A program made the position numbers and the translations under genes. Positions 12,274-23,235 of a stretch of 64,000 nt of DNA are shown piece after piece. This stretch comes from Halichondria panicea (lineage: Eukaryota > Porifera > Demospongiae > Suberitida > Halichondriidae): assembly GCF_963675165.1 (NCBI RefSeq), contig NC_087377.1, forward strand, positions 10,960,632-11,024,631, in the 5' to 3' direction. The first letter of the stretch is position 1. Every line of letters begins with the position of its first letter. The notes beneath the pieces were generated by a model. It did no database searches, was not told the origin of the DNA, and worked only from the letters and a program-made list of their open reading frames with translations.

Positions 12274-12989
12274 ATTAATTAATTGACTGAGCATGCATAT
12301 AGCACACAGACATATATATACATACAGCAAACTGACTGTAAATTAAAATCTCATTGATATACATGTAGCATAATAAATATTTTCTCAAACTCAGTTGTAT
12401 AACGAGTGGTGCAAGCTGTGCTGTGCTAAGCCTCTCGGTACGTTTTCTTATCAGAGTGTTATATACAGTAATTTTTGACAATAAATGAATTGATAAATGA
12501 CGTCCTTCAAAGGATTAAAGCATGCACATCTACAATGTATACACAACCTCCTAAGGAAGGTCAATTATAAACTGGGAATTAACTGGAGACTAATGCGGAT
12601 TGGATGATAATCAAAGCACTGACTTGTAGACTTGCAAAATAAACATGCGTAAGCACACACACACGTACATACACACCAGCCTGTTGTGCATATTACCCAC
12701 TATAACAATTTGCTGTAGTTCTATTAATCACCACAAACCCACCACCTTATATTTCCATGGAAACATTTTCGAGTATGTTGTAGCTTGGTCATTCACCTAC
12801 ACATTGGTATCAATACCATTTCTACCTAGAAATGTTCCAATCAAAAGATATTTACATTTAGGTACAGCTACTCACAAATTTGTGGTAATCTACTCTCTAA
12901 GCTGGATGCACTGCACCGCGCCTGTCGTACCTCCTCTGTGTATGGTACAAGTATGTGGATTAATATTATTAAAGTGCACTGTTGTGCAT
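12274..12989. other. Intergenic region after the protease gene
   Basis: No gene is supported. AATAAA-like polyadenylation signals occur at about 12371 (taataaatattt) and 12479 (acaataaatg), consistent with the 3' end of the protease transcript. A long open frame from 12645 crosses into the foldback element at 12990 and shows no domain. Confidence 0.4.
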
Positions 12990-14076
12990 AGCCTCGATCC
13001 CAGGCCGCTTGAACAAGGCGGCCTGGTATACCGTATAGCGGGTATATTTCGAGGGTATAAATTTTCGCGGATGGACCATTACAAAGGATTTCGCGGATTT
13101 TATTTTCGTGGTCTGAGTGCCAGCCTTTTGGCGCATGCGCACATCAACATGCAGCTGTACCTCCACACCGTTAGCCTCGAATCCAGGCCTAGCCTATACG
13201 GTGAGGCACCTCTTATTGTCGATATAGGTGTGGTCAATAATACTGAATACGCCTACTATTCAATAAAGATATAAATTTTCGTGGGTATAAATTTTCGCGG
13301 TACAGGCTCAATCCGCGAAAACCGCGAACATTTATACCCTCGAAATATACCCGCTATACGGTACCTTGTATGCGCATGCGCGAAATAATTGACAACAATT
13401 TCATCATACAAATTGTAAAAAACCGGACAAAGTTACAAAAGGGAATAATACGTATGACAATGTGACCACAATGGCAGCTTTCAGAGACACTAATCAAAGT
13501 AGAATTATGCTGCAGCAGTGTTGCTTCTTCTAGCTCTGTTTATCAAAGAGACAGTTTAAGAAAGCCTCCCAGACAGCTAGAGCTGCCAGCTAGGAAGAGT
13601 GGTGGACTCTTTAATACATCAGTAGATCTTGAGTGAATAACTTCCTGAGTGTCGAGTTAAAGCTTATTAAAAGCTTTCAGGAGTAATCATTAGCTTCTTT
13701 ATCTTCAGCAATGACTTCTTGTCGAACATAAAGGCAAGATTTAGTAGCAGAACACTTGCTTGGTCTATATTACCACAGCCTCATCAGGGGACCCACAGGA
13801 ACACATCATGCCTTTCCTATAACATCTGTAGCCTTACAGTGTAGGGTGTCGTTAAGTAGAGACTTGGCTTGATACAATAAAGGGCGTAAGAACTCAGTCA
13901 TCTTTGCACAATACTTCTATGTAACGGACTGTAAAATCAGAATACAAATAGTATACGGTTTATTTTACTGACAGTATCCACAAATACACGGATTACCCCC
14001 TTTTTGGGGTAATGTACACGCATGCGCATACAAGGTATACCAGGCCGCCTTATTCAAGCGGCCTGGAATCGAGGCT
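12990..14076. mobile_element. 1.09-kb foldback element, AGCCTCGAT ends
   Basis: The ends AGCCTCGATCCCAGGCCGCT at 12990 and AGCGGCCTGGAATCGAGGCT ending at 14076 are inverted copies, extended inward by a further ~25 bases (aaggcggcctggtata). Inside, at 13030, a second foldback element is nested. The rest is non-coding. Many much shorter relatives sharing the same end occur through the window. Confidence 0.8.
13030..13363. mobile_element. MITE, TACCGTATAGC ends
   Basis: Ends: taccgtatagcgggtatatt at 13030 and its complement aatatacccgctatacggta ending 13363; inner arms share gagggtataaattttcgcgg. It belongs to a set of elements in this window that all start with ACCGTAT and are flanked by TA. 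It is nested near the left end of the 12990-14076 element. No coding sequence. Confidence 0.8.
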
Positions 14077-14475
14077 AGGCTATGTTGTGCATAGTTTTAT
14101 GACTGCTAAGAATTTCTCGAAATAGTCTCTTTGCTTCGTAACAGTGCTAGTACTTTATTCTTGGTGTATTGTGAAGGATGGCAGTGGCGTTTCTATATAG
14201 GAATATTAATAGGAGGATTTTGATCCCGCCCACGCACCAGAAGCCACACCCACGTTTTACTGCGCATGACAGAGGACACACCCTAATTACAAAGAACAAT
14301 CCCAGAACAGAGAAGATATTAGCCTCGGTCCCCCCAGGCCAATTTTTTTTTAATAGAACGAAGTTGAAAAATACGGCCTGGTATTGATTGTATCTGGGCG
14401 TGGCAGGAACCGGAAACAAAAGCAGTGATTCTTCACATTTTGTTTCCTGCTTTTTTTCTGTAATACTAGAGGTGT

Positions 14476-14608
14476 AGCCTCGTTCCCAGGCCTTACTTTT
14501 TCTTGCTGTTGTCACTGTTCCATATAATTATCATAAACACATAGTGAGGCAGCAAAGAAAGAAATTGGCGTACAGTTAAGAAAAAGTAAGGCCTGGTTTG
14601 GGAAATCG
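14476..14608. mobile_element. Short foldback, AGCCTCGTTCCCAGGCC ends
   Basis: The left arm agcctcgttcccaggcctta (14476) pairs with taaggcctggtttgggaaat near 14587-14608, including the inner tactttttctt/aagaaaaagta. Another partial end of the same kind (gcctcggtccccccaggcca) is at 14322. It is a small non-autonomous element or a degraded pair of ends. Confidence 0.6.
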
Positions 14609-15289
14609 CGTGATCCACAAGGATTTTTATGAACGTGGGCGATATGTAGCCCACAATCGTGACGTAAGGTATTCTCCCACGCATCCGAGTAAGACTGTAC
14701 TGTACTGCACTGAGACAACCACCAAGCTGTGCTGCAAGTCAGATCAGAGAACCAGCGTGGCCAGCTCTGGTGGCAGTAGCTACCTGCTATATGATAATGA
14801 TGACTAAGCTATTCTACTATAGCATGTAGAAAGACACAAGAAAAGGTAATAGTCATAGAATCTAAACACACAATCTAGACTAGTAGATCATCTAGCTACG
14901 CCTAAGGTATAGCTAGCTATAGTGCTTGCAAACTTCCAGTTCCAAGTCCATGTCCAGCTTGCATGCTGCAGGCAAAGTTTTATTAGTCGTAGACCTCTGC
15001 GTGGGCTGCCTTCTACCACCCTCCTACCCTCACGCGACTTCCCGATACAGGCTCTCCTTTTTCCTAACTCTACGTCTATTTCTTTCTTTATTCCTCCAAT
15101 TAATACCGTATTTTATCTCATTGAACGAAAATACAGTATTTTATCTTATTGAAAGAACAGAAAAAGGAGAGCCTGTGTAGAGGCTACTAGAGGTGTATGT
15201 AGAGGCATTTTACTCCCGTAAAAGTTACAGTAATGTAGCTCCGTGTTATGTTCTCAATTTATAGCTAGCTATGGCATGCAACACGTTGT
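14609..15289. other. Gene-free stretch with a foldback at ~15035-15180
   Basis: No gene is supported. At about 15035-15180 the phrase caggctctcctttttcctaa is inverted at the right end (cagaaaaaggagagcctgtg). The same element type appears at 43335-43455. Its centre holds a duplicated TA-rich phrase (accgtattttatctcattga / acagtattttatcttattga). Confidence 0.5.
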
Positions 15290-15294
15290 CTTGT

Positions 15295-15715
15295 TTGAAG
15301 CAAGATGGCCTCACTCTCATGGCAGAACAGGCCCAGGCTCTCAAGCGCCTGTTTGAGGGAAGGGACGTGTTTATCTGGTTCCCAACGGGTATGGCAAGTC
15401 TCTCTGCTATATCAGTTGCTACCCTTTTTAATGGACTACAAGCTAGGTAGGACCAAGGCTCCTCCTGTTGACAAAAGTGTTGTTCTTGTTAATTGTCTCT
15501 CCCCTTGTATCTCTCATCATGAGATCGAGACTCATGATTGACCAGGTCAGGTGTCTAAACAATAGCGGTGTTTCTGCTGCCATCCTCAGTAGCAATAAAG
15601 GAATCGACAAAGATTTGGTTGCCACTGCCAAAGAAGTGTCTTCTGGGAAGTATTTCCTGCTGTATACTGCCCCAGAGGCTGTTGTTGAAGACCACTGTTG
15701 AAGGATTCATTTTTT
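15295..15715 (+). pseudogene. RecQ-type helicase fragment, frameshifted
   Basis: Read across frames, this encodes the start of a RecQ helicase core: an LTL..EQ..AL..LFEGRDVFIW stretch, then a Walker A region (TGYGKS, followed by LCYQLLPFLMDYKLGRTKAPP), then VSPLVSL...DQV, GVSAA and LLYTAPEAV. The Walker A is split by a 1-base loss at about 15388 (the upstream frame reads PTGMAS, the next frame GYGKSL). A second frame change lies near 15490. There is no continuation after about 15715, so the helicase C-terminal half is missing. It is a dead fragment, perhaps carried here by an element. The RecQ call rests on motif recognition. Confidence 0.75.
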
Positions 15716-15789
15716 GTTGTACCACAGAGTCCATTTGTTTTATGTATTAAAAAACCACGCCCAGATACAATCAATACCAGGCCTCAGAG

Positions 15790-16277
15790 GGAGGAGGTTG
15801 GCGATTGTTAATTAATCTTCTAATTTTCTTTGTAACCTCCAATTCTGTGGAAACTTGAGAGAAAGTAGCCAAAACGCTGCAAACGATCATAGCCTCTTAT
15901 ACTAGTAGGAAGTGATGCTAACAATACTCAGTGATACTAGAAAGTGAGTAGCATAGTCATACTCGAAGTAATAAGCCAGAAACTAAGATTAGTCACAAAG
16001 TTCCAGTTGTTGCTGCACTTTCCTTGTTTCTTTGACTCCTGTCTTAATATAGCAGGTGTAGCAACGATAGTTTTAAACTACTACAACTCATAGGCTAACA
16101 GGAGACGTAATACAAGACAGATAAACGCTCAAGAATGCCAAAATAAGATAAAAATGCTGACTCAGCGGGTTGGGTAGGTTGGGGTTCTTTCAATATGGCT
16201 TCTATGCATTTACTGTAGGAATTGGAGGTTACAAAGAAAATTAGAAGATTAATTAACAATCGTGACCAACCTCCTCT
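15790..16277. mobile_element. Foldback element with ~55-bp arms
   Basis: The left arm gaggaggttggcgattgtta (from 15791, continuing through aattttctttgtaacctcca) is inverted at 16222-16277. Its outer edges touch AGGCCT/GAGGCT phrases, suggesting insertion next to an AGCCTCG-type element. No gene inside. Confidence 0.75.
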
Positions 16278-16439
16278 GACCAGGCGACCTAGCGTTCAAT
16301 TGGAGACAGATCGGCCTGGGGTCGAGGCTAACGGAAGATATCAGACAACTCTACCATTGCCTAACTGTATAGCTATAATCAATATCTACTATACAGGTAT
16401 GTCACAGTGTATGGTGTATATGATATTTATATAGAAGAA

Positions 16440-17395
16440 ATAGTCCAGTTAGTCAATCATTCTGTGTGATCGTAAATGCTGTCCTCATTCTCTTCAGACC
16501 ACTGAAAGACCTCTCTGCTGAGCAGCTAGTGACAGACAGAGTGCACAATAATTATACTATCACAAAGAAAATCTGTATTGAAACAATTGTTTAATTATTT
16601 TATTTTGTTTTGTTTTTTGTCTTCTACCTGGTATTTAGAGTGTGATCAGGTTTCTGCTGGTGATGTTGGGTTACTTTATAGACACTGACAGTGAGAAAGA
16701 ACAACCTTCTCTGATGCAGGCTCTTGACTTTATAGTGCAGTGCAGTGCAGGCTCATGCAGCTTCCTTCCAGCAGGTTACAGTAATTAATGTAAAGCTTAT
16801 AGGGGGATGCTTGAGCACCCTGAGCCCCTAACTGGATACGCCACTGCTTCATCTATAAGATACTGCTGTTGCTGTCATAATTATCGTAACCTCGATGTAA
16901 TTATTATTTATAATGAATAATTATTATACAGAGCAAATAGCTTTATATATTGAGTGTGCACCTCTAAATAATCATGTACATGTAAAGTAAAACTGTCCGA
17001 CTGCATGCACTTACAGATTTTAATCCAGAGGATACAGTAATCAGTATAATAATTCACAGTATGATAGAGAGAAGTAGAACAACAATTAGTTCAGCATGAG
17101 CTTGTACTGCCATGCAGGCTGCATGGCAACAAATTGAAATCTCGTTACGACATACAATCTATATGTGGTTTCACACATTGTTCTTCTACTTAAGACTATA
17201 ACCACCAACCACTTACCAATGTAAACAGTCACTTAAGACCACGGATTGTATTACAATCCATGCTTAGACGCACATAATAATACGTGAGTGCACCTGTATA
17301 GTGATTCGTGCACACTGCATGCATACATGTCAGACCTCCTCTGACTCTACACCAGTCTCCTGTTCTATCTGAGGCTATAATAATTTTGGCTGCTC
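16440..17395. other. Gene-free stretch
   Basis: No supported gene or clear repeat boundary. It is AT-rich. The phrase gactggtgt(a)gag around 17330-17360 and tggtgcttacactgaagttt near 17450 lead into the degenerate plus-strand unit P1. Confidence 0.4.
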
Positions 17396-17454
17396 ACGTG
17401 TAATTCGCCAGACGTTATCACCTGATGAAAAGTCTTCATCATAATGATGATGGT

Positions 17455-18110
17455 GCTTACACTGAAGTTTCAGACTATACACAGTACAGAAGTGTACCGT
17501 CACTTTTGGAAATTACAGTATACATGTAAATCTAGCCATTATGCATGCATGCATGGACAAACTATCGTCTGTATTTGGTAGGACCATCGGCATCAAGGGA
17601 GATCTATATAATTATACATCTATACTGGTGCAAGCACTGAAAAGCCAATGTTGTAGGACTGGTATGAGAAGGTATATATTAAGTGACTGTTATATATATA
17701 GACTGCATAAATCATAGGAAGATGTCAGAATTAATGATTTCTGAGCCTGCGTTAGTGTAACATGAGATGAATGTACTACGCAATTGTGACAATTATTCTG
17801 GTTGAGTGTGTCTGTTTGGTTTGTGCTTTAACACTGTTTTGGTGTGCATGAGTGGTGTTTTCATATCATTCAATGGCTCCTATAGTTGAGGAGACAAAAA
17901 GAGGCTGGGAATGGAGGTACAGGTACAGAGCTGTATAGAGTCCCTCATGATCAACTAAAGTGTGTCTTATATTACTTCAGTATAAATGATTTTCCTGTTG
18001 AAGGTGTGCAATGTACAAACCTCTTCCCCCCCCCCCCCCACAAACACACCTTTATAGGCCTACTATGCTGCTAAGAGAGGGGCCTCACTTAAACAGGCCA
18101 CTCAGACGCT
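17455..18110 (+). pseudogene. P1: degenerate exons of the repeated plus-strand gene
   Basis: This region matches other P copies. Cagactatacacagtacaga at 17471 recurs at 28362. Gtgcaagcactgaaaagcca at 17627 recurs at 22908. Gttgaggagacaaaaagagg at 17884 corresponds to the LRRQEEALRMEVQ exon at 62425. Aggcctactatgctgctaag at 18056 recurs at 28697, 36691 and 62626. Reading frames are interrupted here. The intact gene's function is unknown to me. Confidence 0.6.
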
Positions 18111-18237
18111 AACATACCTTAATTGCTATTCCAGCCTACCCAAGGGTGACAAGATTACCGAGAGTCTACTAGAAAAGCTTTTCTTAACATGATCACAAGA
18201 TCGTAATGTTGTTATCTCAATCCACATAACAAAATAA

Positions 18238-21200
18238 CTAAGCACTTATAGATAAGAAATCTACAGTTTGAATTTTAATATTTGCATTTTCAAATGTCTG
18301 TCCTCCGGCTACAATGGCCTCTCCACTAGGAAGTACTGAGCATGTGCAGTTGAATCTTGCAGTAGGTAGGTCTCCCACTTTCACCCACCTCCTGGTGTCA
18401 GGCTGGTAGAGGTGGATCGATGAACTTGGGTGGACTCTGTCGACCTCTCCACCAACGGCTAATAGTGACCTCCCAATACTGAGAGGAGCTGAACACACGA
18501 GTGGTACTTCCTGTAAAGTCTGCCAGAGAGTGGGCGTGTCCAGGTTGGAAAGGGCCTTTGCAATGAGTTCATTGAGGTCGACATGGTGCACTGTCTTGGT
18601 TGGGCTAGTGTAATCTCCCCCTCCCCCTCCCATCAGGTAGAGGGTGTTTCCTATGAGAGTTGATTTCAGTACTGATCGTGGGTTAGGTAGTGACTGAGCA
18701 ATGTACCATCTTCTTGATGCCACGTCCAACATCTCCACAGAGGAGAGGGTACGTACTTCAGCATCATGCCCACCAGCTACAATGATGTAGTTGTTGAAGG
18801 AGACAGCTGTTGAGCAGGAACGAGCAATGTTCATTGGTGGGTACGGGTGAGTCCATTCCCCTGACTCAAACACTGCAAGTTGATTGGTGCGTTTTCTGTT
18901 TCTTGGATCATTTCCTCCTACCAGCACTAGTTGATAAGCGAGTGATGTCATAGCGAAGCACTGGGTAGTGTACTTTGGTAGTAAGGTCCATTGGTGTCGC
19001 TCGAGCTTCATCACTGTACACTTGCCACGATCATTATAATTGTCTGCAAGCCCTCCACCAACATACACCGTGTCACCGATAACAACACTCTGTACCGAGG
19101 TCATCCTCATTGGCATGCGTCTTCCTTTTCTCCATTTCAGAGTGAGTGGAGGTCTCAACTCTATGGGAAGGGGACCCTGAATAATGAATGAGTGTAATTA
19201 GGATAGTGTCTACTAACAAGCGAGTGATACTTGTAGCAATAATTGCATGCACACTAAAACGTTCTCTAATTAGCTTAAGAGGCGACGCCCACCAGTCTAA
19301 TAGTAAGATCAAAGCTTCTCTGCTGGTGCACTTCGTCTCACCTGTCTCTGCTGTTGAATAATGGCGTCTCTCTTGACCAGCTCAGCATCTTTGTGCTCAA
19401 TGAGTCCCCTGTGTGCCTGTACAGGGGAACGTTGGTGGACATTTGATTAAAACACAGACGTGAATATCATTAGTCTGCAACACTATTTTCCCCTAAATAA
19501 TTATAGGCACACTTAAATGGATGTGTAGTGTATAGTACGTTATACAGTTTATGATAATAATTATTATATTAAGCATCGATTCATGTTAAGATACAATGCT
19601 ATTGTTGCTGTGGGAATCCACACTACATGTACACACTACCTTCTTGACTGGTTGAGTGTCCTTTGACTCAATCTTTGTTGCCTCCACTGTGTCCGAGCCT
19701 CTCGTCAGGTCAGCATCTAAAGTACAAGGATCAACATTAATAAAGACAAATATGATTTTAGTTACAGTTAGGGTTAGCCGAAACGTAAAACACTTAATTA
19801 CTAGGTATACGCACACGCATAATTAGCGGCCTCATGCAGAGTTGTATTTAAGTACAATTTTAGGAGAAAGAAGGAGAGTAGACTTGCTAGAGAGTACCGT
19901 ATTACTAGAATATTTTGCGAGTGAAAAATCTTTGCGAATGAGCCAAATCAGCAGGAAATTTGACCCCCTTTGCGATCTAACTATTGCGTTCTGGAGAGAA
20001 TCATGTGTATTTACTAGTAATAATTTAGGTTTTGGGAATTTATTGTTGCGAATTGATCAATCCTCGATCGCAAAGTTCGCAAATGTTTGATGCTCGCAAA
20101 ACATTCTAGTAATACGGTATGAGTATAGAGAATGACAATTATGAAATAGCAAATACCAGGAGTGCATGAATATAATTATATATGATCAGTTTGGAGATTA
20201 ACCGAAGGTAGCCACACCCAATTTTCCGCATTCCTGAAACGTGAAATTCCTGAGCGTGACATTCCCCTGAGCGTGACATACATACATTTAAGCTGAGACA
20301 GCAGCCCAAGAAGAGCACAATAACTGCTGCTGTGCAAGAGTTTTGGAGGGGACATAACAATAAACACCCTCCTCGTTTAAACGCTCCCTCTAAAGACTTC
20401 GATATGAAATAAACGCCCGGGCGTTTAATCAAGTAAATACAGTACATACATACATACATACATACATACATACATACATACATACAAAGGTTTTCTGAGA
20501 TACGATGCAGTATTATAGTATTAGCCTCGCGCTAAAGCGGTCTGCAATAATTGACTTAGCCTCGATTCCAGGCCGATTAATGCGGCCTGGAATCGAGGCT
20601 ATAATTGACTCACAGATGTCCCTGGCAGATGGTCTCCTCCTCATGTCTTCTTGCAAACAACTGTCGATAAGTTTCCTCAACCTGTGTGTTTGAGGGATCT
20701 GGGCAACATGGTCTGATCTATCTTCCACAGATTTGACTGTCTTCAGCTTGCGAACAATCTGTACCATAATTGCACCAAGGGAAAAAACATCCACCCTATT
20801 ATCGTAATTATCTTTGTCCAATCGAATGGCCTCGAGAGGTAGATACCCCATACGGTGACCAACGGCTGTGAGGGTGTGGCTAAGCGTGGAGGAATCATAT
20901 AGCCGTGACATGCCAAAGTCGGAAATTTTTGCAACAGGCACAGGCTGTGTTAGCTTCAGCAAGACGTTATCGCCACAGAGGTCACGGTGGATAATCTGCT
21001 TGCTGTGAATGTAGGCCAGACCACAAGCCATGTTTTTGGAGAGGCTAATTTCACATTCGCTAGTGAGGGACTTTTCATCAACGCCGGAGAAATAGGATCT
21101 CAGATTGCAATCCATCAGCTCAACAATGAGGATTGTACCACCTGATTTGGGATGCTTAGCTGTCGACAAATACTGAACAACGTTTGGGTGTTGGAGTGAC

Positions 21201-21860
21201 TCGAGATACTCACACTCACGATCAAATGCTTTGCTAGCTTCTTCACTTTTGCCGGCTGGGAAACCTGTCTGCATTTCTATAGCCTCATAAATTAGAAGTT
21301 TGACTGCACAAATCTCGCTCTTGTAGCTGCCTTTGAAGACTGCTCCAAATGCACCTTTACCGAGAGGTTCGTCTAAGAAAACGGTCAAATCGTCATTGAT
21401 CTTCTGACAATTTTGGTTAACTGTATATAGAACATGTTGTTGTGTGTGTGTGTGGGAGGGGGATCATTATAGCAGCAAACAAACTATTAGGCATCATGTA
21501 TGAGATATGCATTCCTGTGCTGAACTAGTGCTTACCCTCTGTCTTCACATCAGTAGGATTGCTTGCATCAGTAGATTGTAGATGATCTTTCTCGATGGTC
21601 CTGGCTATGTCACTGTGGCCCACGATAGGACTTGACAAAGCTTTGACAACATCTTCCCAGCTTCTCTCCCCACCTTTCAGCCATTCTTTCAAACCCTCAC
21701 GATAACAGTCATCAGGATCGTCTTGCCATTTCGTACCAATGCTGTCAATAGTATCTGAGGATATTTTAAGAACCAGCAAGAAGTTTCGCCACTTGATTCG
21801 AGCATCAAAAGTAGCTATGTATAGATCTCCTAGATCTGCTATTGTGAGATAGTCAGACAT
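18238..21860 (-). CDS. Copy A: Death - kinase - coiled-coil - Kelch protein (intact)
   Basis: Exons 21860-21536, 21420-20614, 19716-19640, 19416-19342 and 19176-18238 join in frame (phases 1, 1, 0, 0) to about 740 residues. Residues 1-108 are a Death domain starting MSDYLTIADL (KEWLKGGERSWEDVVKAL, SPIVGHSDIA). Residues 109-377 are a protein kinase: glycine loop GKGAFGAVF, Lys in ICAVKLL, catalytic HRDLCGDNVLL, DFG, and YLPLEA in place of the usual APE motif. A linker (VEATKIESKDTQPVKK) and a 25-residue charged coil (AHRGLIEHKDAELVKRDA) follow. Residues 429-740 form six Kelch blades (YVGGG, VLVGG, IVAGG, YLMGG, LAVGG, IVAGG). The start is MSDYL because all Death copies share it. Likely a cytosolic signalling kinase with adaptor-binding and target-binding ends; substrates are unknown. 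A short palindromic MITE sits 13 bp past the kinase exon's donor site. Confidence 0.85.
19894..20120. mobile_element. MITE, ACCGTATTACTAGAA ends, in copy A intron
   Basis: Ends accgtattactagaatattt (19895) and acattctagtaatacggtat (to 20120) are inverted. Internal arms share gcgag/ctcgc and tttgcgaa. A related element is at 56250-56432 inside the USF-like gene. It lies in the intron between kinase and linker exons of copy A. Confidence 0.8.
20443..20486. repeat. (CATA)n microsatellite
   Basis: About eleven uninterrupted cata units lie in the intron of copy A between its kinase and linker exons. The translated open frame over it (a run of MYVC) is an artefact. Confidence 0.95.
20557..20601. 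repeat. Short perfect-hairpin element, AGCCTCGATTCCAGGCCG
   Basis: Agcctcgattccaggccgat and its complement gcggcctggaatcgaggcta are separated by only a few bases, so the DNA can fold into one hairpin. It matches the ends of the 12990-14076 element. It lies directly downstream of the kinase exon's splice donor (exon end 20614). Confidence 0.85.
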
Positions 21861-22017
21861 CTTCTCGGTTGTGTGTAGAGTGTGGGATGGGGAAATAAGC
21901 AATGAATACTGGGTGTGCCATGATATGCATGATCACACTACACAGTGTCAGTGCACTCACTGATATCAATCCTGTGCATGGCTATAGCATCTTTAGTCAG
22001 ATCATGTCACATATGGA
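21861..22017 (-). promoter_or_regulatory. Presumed 5' region of copy A
   Basis: A stretch ttctc(g/t)gt...gtgtagagtgtgg immediately upstream of the MSDYL start is conserved at the 5' ends of copies D, E and F (for example 33297, 48142, 54357). It is probably shared 5' leader or promoter-proximal DNA. No TATA element could be chosen with confidence. Confidence 0.35.
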
Positions 22018-22684
22018 ATGTTATCAGTGACAATATACCGGTATAGTACCCACCAGAAAATTACCCAAACTGTCCACAAAACGTACCCTCTAGAAAATCA
22101 TACCCATGCATGCACACACGAAAACCGACCCTCGAGAATATCATTGAGATGTACCTGTGCACAAAACAAAATCATAACCTTGCGCGCATAAAATCATATA
22201 CCCCAAACGTCACACCACCCCCCTAGTTTTACAAGCCACGCCCCTTCACGGAAAGAAGGGTCTGAAGTTGTCCCTGTGGAATTTAGCTATCAGCACGCCA
22301 ATATGTGGGTGTGGTTTGAAGATATGAGTGGGTGGACGATGACATTTCATAAATCTACAATCTGATTGATAGCGCCAACACTGGCACAGAGAATAACTCC
22401 TTCTTTCTGTGAAGGGGCATGGCTTAATTGCAAGACTAGGGGGTGGTGTATTGTTTCTGGAGTGTCTGTTTTTGTGCACAGATACAATTTTCTGGAGGGT
22501 CTGTTTTCGTGTGTGCGCAGGTATGATTTTCTCGAGGGTAAGGATTTTTGTGCATGGTGTATTTTCTCTGTTTTAACTTTTGGGTATGATTTTCTGGAGG
22601 GTATGTTTTGTGGGGGGTCTGATTCTGCAATTTCAGCATATTTAGGGTAGCATTTTCTGGTGGGTATTATTGTCACTGATAACA
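22018..22684. mobile_element. Foldback element with iterated ATTTTCTGGAGGGT motif
   Basis: Ends tgttatcagtgacaatatac (22018) and its complement attgtcactgataaca (to 22685) are inverted, with continued pairing through acccaccagaaaat. Inside, the motif (g)attttct(g/c)gagggt occurs several times on the right and inverted on the left (agaaaatcatacc). A nested pair ccacgccccttcacgg / tgtgaaggggcatggc lies at about 22234 and 22409. It sits upstream of copy A. Confidence 0.75.
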
Positions 22685-22799
22685 TTTCATAGTCGCAGAA
22701 GATCTACAAAATTAAACACGCCTTATTATATCTGCATGTCACATGCAAAAACCACACTATAGCTAGCTGGAAGAAACAGAAAATAAATTTTACTTTGGA

Positions 22800-23005
22800 A
22801 GTGAGCAATTGGCCAAACAATTATTGCCTGTATTATTCAAGTGTTTGGAGGCTTTGTCCTGTTCTATTGTGGGCAACGGTGACATAGACCATGTACAGTC
22901 TACTAGTGCAAGCACTGAAAAGCCGTCGTTGCATAGGTATACGTATGAGAAGGGTAGGCAACCTGTGTTAATGTACAGTATGTTGTACAGTCCATGATTC
23001 AGTAT
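22800..23005 (+). pseudogene. P2: plus-strand Death-domain-like remnant
   Basis: The plus-strand frame reads CLEALSCSIVGNGDIDHVQS, close to the Death-domain end of the minus-strand genes (VKALSSPIVGHSDIARTIEK, DHLQST). It continues as STSASTEKPS. Related plus-strand copies are at 33528-33600 and, split by an element, at 58770-58799 plus 62069-62150. It is a fragment without start or full domain, apparently from the divergent partner gene. Confidence 0.55.
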
Positions 23006-23235
23006 AGCATGAGATGAGTGAGTATATAATTATACCTACTGCATAGGTACCAACTTCCCCAGCTGGCCAAATTTCAGGGACAAAACATGGGGGCGTTAGC
23101 CCGCCGCCGAAGGAGGCAACTTTTGGGGAATGCACAACAATTTATGTATAGTACCACTTAAAATGCAATAACATTTTGTTGAATTAGAGCTTTTCTAAAA
23201 AGATTGTTAACGTTGTTAAATAAGTGGAACAATAA

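Noticed and set aside
12645-13274. 209-codon plus-strand open frame
   Set aside because: It runs from plain intergenic DNA into the foldback element at 12990 and its nested MITE, with no domain.
22246-22685. Several overlapping frames rich in Pro, Lys and Ser repeats
   Set aside because: They translate the iterated motif of the foldback element at 22018-22684.
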